A stretch of DNA of 64,000 bases from Brachybacterium sacelli (GTDB lineage Bacteria; Actinomycetota; Actinomycetes; Actinomycetales; Dermabacteraceae): positions 3,076,406-3,140,405 of the forward strand of contig NZ_JAGIOD010000001.1 in the NCBI RefSeq assembly GCF_017876545.1, given 5' to 3'. The position numbers and the translations under genes were made by a program. This document shows positions 42,866 to 49,752 of this stretch, one piece after another (the first letter of the stretch is position 1; each line of letters starts with the position of its first letter). The notes below the pieces were generated by a model, which saw only the letters and a program-made list of their open reading frames with translations, did not search any database and was not told the DNA's origin.

Positions 42866-43366
42866 GTGAGCACCTCCAGCACCCACACCTCCAGCGTTCC
42901 CGAGGAAGGCGCCGGCAGGTTCTGCCTCCGCATCGGGGAACGCACCGTACGGGCGGACCGCAACGACGAGCTGCTCGCCGCGGTCATCGGCCCCGAGTAC
43001 CTCGAGGAGTCCGATCCCGAGGTGCTGTTCCTGATGCGTCTCGAGCAGGCGATCGTGATCGCGACCGCGGTGCAGGAGTCGATCGTGGCCGCCGCCGTGC
43101 AACGCCGCGACCTGGACGAGACCACCGACGAGGAAGTGTGGACCGCGCTGCTGGCGGAGCGGGAGACCGTCGACCCCGGGGTGCGGTGGGAACACCAGAT
43201 CCCGCTCGTGCTCGTGTCGAGCCTGTTCGCTCCGTACACGGACCGGGACCAGCCGATCGGGAACATCGCCTGGGTCGACCCCACCGACGACGTCACCATG
43301 CTGGAGACGCTGCAGGGCCTGGGGGTCATTGAGCTGCTCGAGCACGGCGACCTGGCGGTTGCCTGA
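42866..43366 (+). CDS. Unknown 166-aa acidic protein preceding the RbpA homologue
   Basis: GTG start at 42866 with GAGGAAG 5 nt upstream, directly after a hairpin leader. Acidic and soluble; helix-rich middle (LMRLEQAIVIATAVQESIVA) and the end segment VTMLETLQGLGVIELLEHGD. No family recognised, no membrane segment, no Cys pairs. Its stop shares one base with the next ATG (TGATG), so it is translationally coupled to the RbpA-like protein and may be its partner. In the parent element it may have followed an FtsK-type gene, since a decayed FtsK tail lies just upstream. Confidence 0.65.
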   Translation: MSTSSTHTSSVPEEGAGRFCLRIGERTVRADRNDELLAAVIGPEYLEESDPEVLFLMRLEQAIVIATAVQESIVAAAVQRRDLDETTDEEVWTALLAERETVDPGVRWEHQIPLVLVSSLFAPYTDRDQPIGNIAWVDPTDDVTMLETLQGLGVIELLEHGDLAVA

Positions 43367-43752
43367 TGCCCCCAGCCATGGTGACCGCCACGGTGCCCCA
43401 CCGGACGAGAACGGCCGAGAACCCTGATCGGGTGGTGCCGCTCGTGCCGCAGATCGTGGCGTACCTGTGCGGGCAGTGCGAGGTCACCACCGAGGCCCGG
43501 CTGCACCCGCGCGCACCGATTCCCGTGCTCTGGCCGTGCCGGATCTGCCGCGAGGGTGCCGAGTGCACAGTGGAGGCCGACGACGGCATCGAGCTGATCG
43601 GTATGCCGGCTTCCCTGAAGCGGTACCAGCGCAAGGACCACTGGACCCACCTGTCGGAGCGCCGCACCGAGGCCGAGCTCGAACGGCTGCTGGCGGCCCG
43701 GCTGGAGCTGCTTCGCGCCGGGAAGCTGCACGCCGGCCCATCGCACATGTAA
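43366..43752 (+). CDS. RbpA-like RNA polymerase-binding protein on the mobile element
   Basis: 128 aa. The C-terminal half, PASLKRYQRKDHWTHLSERR and TEAELERLLAARLELLRAGK (about 81-120), matches the actinobacterial RbpA sigma-interaction region (KxxRTHWDMLLERR, then EELEELLxERLELLR). The middle has C35-x2-C38 and C58-x2-C61, a zinc-ribbon pattern like the RbpA core domain. RbpA binds RNA polymerase with group 1 sigma factors and stabilises open complexes; it is normally a single housekeeping gene. A copy beside element genes suggests transcriptional takeover or rewiring. Coupled to the 166-aa gene. Recognition is by motif; sigma specificity unknown. Confidence 0.78.
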   Translation: MPPAMVTATVPHRTRTAENPDRVVPLVPQIVAYLCGQCEVTTEARLHPRAPIPVLWPCRICREGAECTVEADDGIELIGMPASLKRYQRKDHWTHLSERRTEAELERLLAARLELLRAGKLHAGPSHM

Positions 43753-43870
43753 CCAAGTCTTCGGTCCCTCCCGAGCGCTTGGAGGGCCGGTTCCTGCATT
43801 TGCCTTCTCCCATCGCAGCTTCCTTGTGATCGTCGGCTCGGGTGTCCGGGGTACGTCGTAGGTTCGAGTC

Positions 43871-44275
43871 ATGACTACTTGTGGGGCGTGCAATCAGACG
43901 GTCGACCTCAAGAGCGGGCCTCATGTGCACGATTCGAAGATCTGCCGCGCCTGCCAGCGGTCTCTGCCCGCAGCGTCGTTCGCTCCTCATGCAAGCTCCG
44001 GCGATGGGCGCCGACACCAGTGCCGGGAGTGCGTCGCTGCGGAACGACCCGCGCCGTTGAGCGCCGGGCAGCGAGAAGTGCGACGGATAAGGGAGGGTGC
44101 AGCGGTGAAGGCGGATCGGAACCAGCGTTTGCGGGACAGCGGCTATCGATGGGTGATCCAAGCCCCGGACGGCCGGATCTTGTCCATCCAGCAGGCCGAG
44201 AATGAGCTTGACGCAATCGACGCCGAGGACAGCCGGTCGTACTGGGACGAGCTGCCTCCAGGCTCAGACCTCTGA
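43871..44275 (+). CDS. Unknown small zinc-binding protein
   Basis: 134 aa. Two zinc-like knuckles: TCGACNQTVD (C-x2-C) with HVHDSKICRACQRSLP (C-x2-C), and RRHQCRECVAAER (C-x2-C); the fourth pair completes a treble-clef-like or HNH-associated arrangement without an obvious nuclease His-Asn-His. A basic linker (REVRRIREGAAVKADRNQRL) follows, then YRWVIQAPDGRILSIQQAEN and SRSYWDELPPGSDL. The last 45 codons are duplicated at 45222-45350. Possibly a DNA-binding accessory factor. The start ATG 43871 has GTCGTAGG upstream. Confidence 0.6.
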   Translation: MTTCGACNQTVDLKSGPHVHDSKICRACQRSLPAASFAPHASSGDGRRHQCRECVAAERPAPLSAGQREVRRIREGAAVKADRNQRLRDSGYRWVIQAPDGRILSIQQAENELDAIDAEDSRSYWDELPPGSDL

Positions 44276-44300
44276 TCCTCCGTCCCGCGGCGGCGACTAT

Positions 44301-44325
44301 TCGCCCACTTCTCCGGGGACATGCA
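44301..44325 (+). promoter_or_regulatory. CGCCCACT leader element (repeat copy 1)
   Basis: TCGCCCACTTCTCCGGGGAC at 44301-44320, matching the leader in front of the 45417 gene. Here the next gene is 80 nt away and unrelated, so the element was separated from its original gene by the insertion. Confidence 0.5.
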
Positions 44326-44402
44326 CCGTCGTTCGACAATGCGTCCCTGCTTCCCTGTCGCTTGAACGCCCAGTTGAGGCTACGTGATGAGAGAATCGTG
44401 TC

Positions 44403-45173
44403 ATGACTAGCGAGTCCTCGACGGCACTCTCACGGACCCCTGCATTCGAGTGGGGAAACCACGTCGGCCCGGTCATTGGTGTGGCCGCCTCAGCGCTCAT
44501 CTGCCTTAAGCTTTTAGCAGTCGCCGGCTGGGACAGCAACACCGCGTTCGGAATCCTCGCAGCAAACGGGACAGCTAATGTCCTGACAGGTGCACTCCTG
44601 GCCGTTCTGCCAACCCTTTACGGAGCATTCGCATTCGCGATAATTCCTCGAATTGAACGTGACCTCAGGCTTCGTACGCCGGTTGAGAGAGCCGCTGCAC
44701 GACTCTTGGCGACATGGCCCACGATCCTACTGGTATTTATTGTCCCGCTTGGGATATTGATATTCTTTGCAGTGTTCATATTGCTGGCGACCGCACTGTC
44801 GATCTATCGATCGATCAAGGATATTCGGATGCGCGCTAGCCGCGAGAACGTCCCCGTACCGACCTCAGAGCCGCCAAGCAGGTTTGAAGCGACGAGCGCC
44901 GGCCTTGCCGGGCTTGCGATCCTAATGTTCAGCTCTCTGCCGATTCCTTGGATACCGCCGGAAACCGTCGTTACACCAAATGGAGAGCAGACCGCGTACG
45001 TCCTGAGCCGTGACGAAGAAGATGCAACAGTGCTCTTTCAGGAACACCGGAGCCTGGCCCGCATAAAAAGTGATGAACTATCGGGTTCGTACTGCCGGTT
45101 AGACTTGGGATGGTGGAGCGAGCCTCTTCCGCGTCTTTTCGCGGATGTCAAGTACCCATCATGCCCAAGCTGA
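44403..45173 (+). CDS. Unknown four-span membrane protein, lower GC than its surroundings
   Basis: 256 aa with four hydrophobic segments: about 18-40 (VGPVIGVAASALICLKLLAV), 55-80 (TGALLAVLPTLYGAFAFAII), 103-128 (ILLVFIVPLGILIFFAVFIL) and 165-185 (GLAGLAILMFSSLPIPWIPP). The tail after the last span carries VTPNGEQTAYVLSRDEEDAT and lies outside or inside depending on topology. No family recognised. Codon use includes TTA, ATA and AAT far more than neighbours, and the gene sits exactly between the two 180-bp direct repeats, so it looks like a late insertion. Possibly an immunity or abortive-infection type membrane protein; not supported by motif. Confidence 0.7.
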   Translation: MTSESSTALSRTPAFEWGNHVGPVIGVAASALICLKLLAVAGWDSNTAFGILAANGTANVLTGALLAVLPTLYGAFAFAIIPRIERDLRLRTPVERAAARLLATWPTILLVFIVPLGILIFFAVFILLATALSIYRSIKDIRMRASRENVPVPTSEPPSRFEATSAGLAGLAILMFSSLPIPWIPPETVVTPNGEQTAYVLSRDEEDATVLFQEHRSLARIKSDELSGSYCRLDLGWWSEPLPRLFADVKYPSCPS

Positions 45174-45374
45174 GCGATCCTATTAACTCGCTAACCTGCG
45201 CGAGAGGACGAGCGGACCCTCGTGGTTGATCCAGGCGCCGGATGGCCGGATGTTGTCCATCCAGCAGGCCGAGGAAGAGCTTGACGCAATCGACGCCGCG
45301 GACAGCCGGTCGTACTGGGACGAGCTGCCACCGGGCTCTGACCTCTGACCCTCCGTCCCGCGGAACCTCGCCTT

Positions 45375-45400
45375 CGCCCACTGGTGCGGGGACATGCCCC
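45375..45400 (+). promoter_or_regulatory. CGCCCACTGG leader element with GGGG/CCCC hairpin
   Basis: CGCCCACTGG (45375-45384), then TGCGGGGACATGCCCCAC, a hairpin with GGGG/CCCC stem, then GTGGAGGAGGATCC with the ribosome site and ATG 45417. Confidence 0.58.
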
Positions 45401-45416
45401 ACGTGGAGGAGGATCC

Positions 45417-45926
45417 ATGGCCTCGCTGATCGAGTCCGTCCGCAAGCTGCACGGCCCGACACTCGTCGAGCACGACAACGGCTACGACGTCGACGTCATC
45501 TGTCCCGAATGCACCCGCCTGCGCACCGAAGCCCTCGAGAAGGCGAGTGCCGACGGCGAAGACTGGGTCTACACGGCGGAACTCGCGCATGTGCCATATC
45601 CCTGCGCCACGCGGGTCGTCGCCGGCACCACCGAGGCCGAGGGCAAAGACGAGTCCGCACGCTTGCGCCTGGAGCACCTGGTGGTGCAGCGGGAGGAGCT
45701 CGAGGAGCGCATGGAGCGGCTCGATGCCGTCATCGGCCTGATCCGTCGCGATCTCGGCGAGGACGCCGACGAGTCCCCCGAGCCCGACCAGAGACCCGTC
45801 GACAAGCCCGCCAACCCGTCGAGCGCGCTTGTGAAGAGCCCCGAGGTGAACACGGTCACCGATGACGAGGCCAGCACAACTGCACCTGGCTCGGCGCCGG
45901 AAGAGCGCGACGACTACGACTTCTGA
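45417..45926 (+). CDS. Unknown coiled-coil protein with SSB-like acidic tip
   Basis: 169 aa from ATG 45417 (GGAGGAGG upstream). The first half has VICPECTRL and PCATRV, a possible single zinc pair. The middle is a coiled coil (LRLEHLVVQREELEERMERL, about residues 82-112). The Pro/Ser-rich tail ends EERDDYDF, very like the SSB end SDDDFDF here, so it might dock to the same partners. It follows a hairpin leader. No family recognised; role in the mobile element inferred from context. Confidence 0.6.
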   Translation: MASLIESVRKLHGPTLVEHDNGYDVDVICPECTRLRTEALEKASADGEDWVYTAELAHVPYPCATRVVAGTTEAEGKDESARLRLEHLVVQREELEERMERLDAVIGLIRRDLGEDADESPEPDQRPVDKPANPSSALVKSPEVNTVTDDEASTTAPGSAPEERDDYDF

Positions 45927-46006
45927 GCATCGTTCGATCACGCGAGCGTTCGTCCTGACCTGAACGATCGAGCCCGCGCGGTAACTGACGATCTACCCTC
46001 GTCAGC

Positions 46007-46744
46007 ATGACCGACAACACTGGGCAGCGCGACGCTGCGGACCGCTTCATCAACGCGACGGAGCAAGCCAAGAAGGCCCTCGAGGGGAAGTACCAGAGGA
46101 AGTTCTCCGGGCTCGGTGCCGCGGTGAGGCATGCGGAGGAGCAGCGCGACCATGTCGTGCGACAGAATGCAGCCGCCCTCCATGTGCTTGTCGACCTACG
46201 CAACGTCATTCAGCACAGTCGCGTGAACAAGGGGCTGCCTATCGCTATCCCGAGAGATGACGCCGTCGAGGCGATGGAGCGGATCGGGGCCCACATCGAA
46301 CACCATCCGCTGATCAAGGACTTCATGGTCAAAAACCCGGCAGTGCTCGCTCCGAACAGTGCGATCGAAGAGGCCTCCGAGCACGTCGTACGACTCGACC
46401 TGTCGCAGTTGCCGGTCTATCACGAGGGCTCATACGTCGGGTTGTTCACGACGAATGCCATGGCCAGGTGGCTCGGCAACGCGGTCCGCAGCGAAAACGG
46501 GACCCTAATCATCGAGAACGTGAAGGTCGCGGAGATCCTGGAGCATGTTGAGCAACACGAGATGCCGAAGTTCGTGGGTCCGAATAAGTCGGCTCTGAAG
46601 GTGTGCGAGACGCTCTCAAAGGAGACCGCTCCCCCAGCAATCCTCGTGACGACCGATGGGACAGCCGCCGGGCAACTGCAGGGGATCGTGACCCGCTTCG
46701 ACGTGGCCCGCATCCTGCGCGAAGCGACCGTGAGCTACCCCTGA
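46007..46744 (+). CDS. HEPN-like domain fused to a CBS-domain pair
   Basis: 245 aa. The N-terminal helical part (about 1-80) contains VLVDLRNVIQHSR with Arg65 and His70, the R-N-x3-H motif of HEPN domains. From about residue 85 the protein carries two CBS motifs: VVRLDLSQLPVYHEGSYVGL with FTTNAMARWL, and PAILVTTDG with LQGIVTRFDVARIL. CBS pairs bind adenine nucleotides and act as sensors. HEPN domains often cut RNA or bind a partner. The combination suggests a nucleotide-gated RNase or defence protein, but catalysis is unproven. ATG 46007; single gene between accessory genes of the element. Confidence 0.7.
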   Translation: MTDNTGQRDAADRFINATEQAKKALEGKYQRKFSGLGAAVRHAEEQRDHVVRQNAAALHVLVDLRNVIQHSRVNKGLPIAIPRDDAVEAMERIGAHIEHHPLIKDFMVKNPAVLAPNSAIEEASEHVVRLDLSQLPVYHEGSYVGLFTTNAMARWLGNAVRSENGTLIIENVKVAEILEHVEQHEMPKFVGPNKSALKVCETLSKETAPPAILVTTDGTAAGQLQGIVTRFDVARILREATVSYP

Positions 46745-46778
46745 CCGACGCCCTCGTCGTCCCGCGACGCAGAGCCCT

Positions 46779-46810
46779 CGCCCACTTCCTCGACAGCGAC
46801 GGCATCGAGG
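46779..46810 (+). promoter_or_regulatory. CGCCCACTTCC leader element with CCTCG/CGAGG hairpin
   Basis: CGCCCACTTCC (46779-46789) overlaps the stem CCTCG (46788-46792), pairing with CGAGG (46806-46810), just before GGGAG and ATG 46820. Confidence 0.55.
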
Positions 46811-46819
46811 GAGATGGAC

Positions 46820-47071
46820 ATGACCACGACGAAGGTCCGCAAACGCGACACTGGCGAGCAGGGCAACCAGGGTGAGTTCGCCAGTGTGAGCCGCGCCGAG
46901 GCCGCCGTGGCGATCACCGAGCCGTCCTCCGTGGTGAAACTGGAGACGGAGGAGTCGTCGACCGGTACGACCATGCGGATCCCGACCTGGTCGCTAGATC
47001 GCATCGAGCACAAGGTGGAGCTCGCCAACCGGCGCCTGGAGCGGGAAGGTATCGCCGAGCGCTTCGAGTGA
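46820..47071 (+). CDS. Small protein with the TGEQGNxGEF mobile-element motif
   Basis: 83 aa from ATG 46820, preferred over 46814 because GAGGGAG is then 6 nt upstream. The N terminus KRDTGEQGNQGEFASVSR matches KKSTGEQGNRGEFGSVSR of the hexapeptide protein at 10549. The remainder, RIPTWSLDRIEHKVELAN and RRLEREGIAERFE, is a basic amphipathic helix. Many actinobacterial mobile elements have proteins with a similar N-terminal TGExGNGGxF tag, of unknown purpose. The IS21 copy begins 10 bp after the stop. Confidence 0.6.
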   Translation: MTTTKVRKRDTGEQGNQGEFASVSRAEAAVAITEPSSVVKLETEESSTGTTMRIPTWSLDRIEHKVELANRRLEREGIAERFE

Positions 47072-47233
47072 ATATTCGGCGTGTTGAGCACCGGTGGTGG
47101 TCCCGTTCGGCGCCACCTTGTCGGGGGCGTGATCGTGGTGCTCAGCGCCGTTGAGTAGTGGGCGTCAGCGCCACCATATTTCTAGGCTCCTTCTGCCACG
47201 TGGCGTCTCACGTGGCAGAAGGAGTAATCGGAA

Positions 47234-48817
47234 ATGGTACGGAAGATCAGGGCGAAGCTGGTGCTTCGCCTCCGCAGCGAGGGTCTCTCACGCCGGCAGA
47301 TCGCCGCGCAGGGCATGTCGAGGCACTCGGTGGACGCGGTCATCGCTGCCGCGGACGCGATAGGGATCAGCTACGACGATGTCGTCGCGGTGCCGGATGC
47401 GGAGGTGTATGCGCGGCTCTTCCCCGGGCGGGGAGAGCACCACAGCGTCTATGCCCAGCCGGACTGGGACGAGGTCCACCGTGAGCTCGCGAAGGGCGGG
47501 GTCACGCTGAAGCTGTTGCACGGCGAGTACCGCGACGCGGCAGCCTCGGCCGGCACCCCGGCGATGGGGTATGACAGGTTCTGCAAGACCTATCAGCGTC
47601 ATGTCCTGGTCGCGGGGCTCGCCTCGCGCGTGGGCCACAAGGCCGGGCAGAGCATCGAGGTCGACTGGTCGGGCAAGACCATGTCCTTGACAGATCCGGT
47701 CACGGGGAAGACGACGAAGGTGTTCTTGTTCGTCGCCTGCTTGCCGTTCTCGCGGTATGCGTTTGTCGAGCCGACGCTGGATATGAAGCAGGAGGCCTGG
47801 CTGCGGGCACATACGGCGATGTTCGAGTGGTTCGGCGGGAGCGTTCCGCGGATCGTCCCGGACAACCTCAAGACGGGAGTGCTCGCGCACCCTGCCGAGG
47901 GAGAAGTCGTGCTCAACGACGCCTACCGGGAACTGGCCGCGCACTACAGCGCGGCGGTGCTGCCGGGCCGGGTCAGGAAGCCGAAGGACAAGGCGAGCGT
48001 GGAGAACACGGTCGGGAACATTGCCACGCAGGTCATCGCCGCGCTGCGCCATCGATCTTTCACGACGCTGCCGCAGCTGCGGGAGGCGATCTATGAGCGG
48101 ATGGAGGCATACAACGCCGAGCCGTTCCAGAAGCGGGCCGGGTCCCGGTCCTCGGTGTTCGAGGCCGAGGAGAAGCCTCTGCTGCGGCCCCTGCCGGCGG
48201 TCCGTTACGAGATCAGCCACTGGGTGCATGGGCGGCGAGTCCGCCGGGATGGTCACGTGGTGTTCGAGAAGAACTTCTACTCCGTCCCCTACGCTCTCAT
48301 CGGTCAGGGCGTGGATCTGCGGGTGACCTCCTCGATTCTGGAAGTGTTCGACGGTGACCGGCGCGTGACCAGCCACGCTCTGGCTCCAGCTGGGGTGGTC
48401 AACGAGCATCGAACCCATGATGCGGACTTGCCCGACGGCCCTCGCTACCGGGAATGGACGGCCGATCGCGCCCGCGAATGGGCAGGCCGCATCGGCGAGA
48501 ACACCCTCACCGTGGTCAACCGGATCTTCGAGTCCGTGGCGGTTGCCGAGCAGGGGCTGGACCCCGCGCTGGCGGTGCTGCGCCTGACGCGCCGGTTCTC
48601 CGCGGCGCGGGTCGAGGCCGCGGCCGGCATCGCGCTCTCTTCCCGGGTCCGGTCACCGCGCTATGCGCATCTGCGGCCGATCCTCGACAGCAGACAGGAC
48701 GCCCCACCCGCCCAGCGAGATGCCCGCCCCCAGATCGATCGAGCCCCTCAGGCGCCGGCCGGGGTGGCAGCAGGGTTCGTGCGCGGTGCGGAGTACTACG
48801 CAGGAGGCAAGAAGTGA
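47234..48817 (+). CDS. istA: IS21-family transposase IstA
   Basis: 527 aa. The N-terminal helix-turn-helix contains KLVLRLRSEGLSRRQIAAQG. The DDE core has EVDWSGKTMSL, IVPDNLKTGVLA and PKDKASVENTVG with Asp, Asp and Glu. The C-terminal part binds IS DNA (HEPN-unrelated VHGRRVRRDGHVVFEKNFYS, family typical). It overlaps istB (GTGA). All catalytic residues present. Confidence 0.95.
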   Translation: MVRKIRAKLVLRLRSEGLSRRQIAAQGMSRHSVDAVIAAADAIGISYDDVVAVPDAEVYARLFPGRGEHHSVYAQPDWDEVHRELAKGGVTLKLLHGEYRDAAASAGTPAMGYDRFCKTYQRHVLVAGLASRVGHKAGQSIEVDWSGKTMSLTDPVTGKTTKVFLFVACLPFSRYAFVEPTLDMKQEAWLRAHTAMFEWFGGSVPRIVPDNLKTGVLAHPAEGEVVLNDAYRELAAHYSAAVLPGRVRKPKDKASVENTVGNIATQVIAALRHRSFTTLPQLREAIYERMEAYNAEPFQKRAGSRSSVFEAEEKPLLRPLPAVRYEISHWVHGRRVRRDGHVVFEKNFYSVPYALIGQGVDLRVTSSILEVFDGDRRVTSHALAPAGVVNEHRTHDADLPDGPRYREWTADRAREWAGRIGENTLTVVNRIFESVAVAEQGLDPALAVLRLTRRFSAARVEAAAGIALSSRVRSPRYAHLRPILDSRQDAPPAQRDARPQIDRAPQAPAGVAAGFVRGAEYYAGGKK

Positions 48818-49563
48818 CGCAGCTGGATGCACAGACCAAGCACAAGCTCCGCGAGATGGGCGCTTCGAGCCTGCTGGAGGCGTTCGAAGGACAAGACCCC
48901 ACCCTCGCCCTGGGGATGGCGTTCGAAGAGCGTATCCAGCTCGCCGTCGATGATGCGCATGCCACGTTCACGAACGCGAAGGTCGACGGGCTCATCCGTC
49001 GTGCTGGGCTGCGTTACCCCGACGCGGACCTGCGCTTCGTGGACCTCGTCGAGGAAAGGGGCCTGGATCGCGGCGTCCTCGCTCAGCTGCGGAGCTGCTC
49101 GTTCGTCCAGATGCGGCAGAACGTCGTCTTCCAAGGCTTCACGGGGTCGGGGAAGTCGTATCTCGGCTCCGCGCTGGCCAAGAGCGCCTGCCAGCACCGC
49201 TACCGCGCTCACTACATCCGGATGCCAGATCTCGAGGAGTCCTGGGCCACGGCCCAGGACAAACCCGGTGGCCGGGAGAAGTGGCTGCGGAAGTACTCCA
49301 CGTTCGCAGTCCTGGTCATCGATGAATGGCTGCTGGACGAGCCCAGCGACGAGATCCGCTCCATGCTGCTCGAGCTGCTCGAACGGCGCTACGACACGGT
49401 CTCGACGGTGTTCTGCACCCAGTACGCGAAGAAGGACTGGCACGCCCGCCTCGGCGGAGGAGTCCACGCCGACGCGATCATGGATCGCATCGTGCACAAC
49501 ACCCTCTGGATCACCACCGGTGAGATGAACATGCGCGAGCACATCGCGCACGCCACGACCTGA
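48814..49563 (+). CDS. istB: IS21-family helper ATPase IstB
   Basis: 249 aa with GTG start inside the istA stop; GGAGGCAAGAA is the ribosome site. AAA+ motifs: Walker A VFQGFTGSGKSYLGSALA and Walker B FAVLVIDEWLL (about 160-170). It selects and prepares target DNA for IstA. Complete length for the family. Confidence 0.94.
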   Translation: MTQLDAQTKHKLREMGASSLLEAFEGQDPTLALGMAFEERIQLAVDDAHATFTNAKVDGLIRRAGLRYPDADLRFVDLVEERGLDRGVLAQLRSCSFVQMRQNVVFQGFTGSGKSYLGSALAKSACQHRYRAHYIRMPDLEESWATAQDKPGGREKWLRKYSTFAVLVIDEWLLDEPSDEIRSMLLELLERRYDTVSTVFCTQYAKKDWHARLGGGVHADAIMDRIVHNTLWITTGEMNMREHIAHATT

Positions 49564-49752
49564 CCACGGCATCGGTGAGCGTCGGCCCCGAGGGCTGGCG
49601 CTCACCGACGCGATCCACCGGCGCCCGACCGCGATATCGAGTGGCGCTCAGAGGCAATACCGACTGGCGCTCAACAGGCCGAATACTCATTCGAGCTCGA
49701 GCGGGACGACGAGGAGGTCTCCTACCGCCGGCCCACGGGCGACGAGGTCGAC

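Larger units (their letters stand above)
44150..45401. repeat. About 180-bp direct repeat, copies 44150-44331 and 45222-45401
   Basis: Both copies contain the end of the zinc-protein frame (ILSIQQAE / MLSIQQAE to PPGSDL stop), CCTCCGTCCCGCGG, and the leader TCGCCCACT followed by GGGGACATG. Copy 2 lacks the 5' part of the gene. Between them sits a less GC-rich membrane-protein gene. It suggests that 44332-45221 was inserted by recombination with duplication of this segment. Confidence 0.85.
47082..49676 (+). mobile_element. IS21-family insertion sequence (about 2.6 kb)
   Basis: The ends are TGTTGAGCACC (47082) and the reverse complement of TGTTGAGCGCC (49676). Inside each end are repeated GCGCTCA or TGAGCGCC blocks, as in IS21 ends. 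istA and istB are intact. No direct target duplication was found. Instead the outside flanks are themselves inverted (TATTCGGC on both sides), so the exact ends are uncertain by about 10 bp. It seems to have entered near the start of the 49753 gene. Confidence 0.85.
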
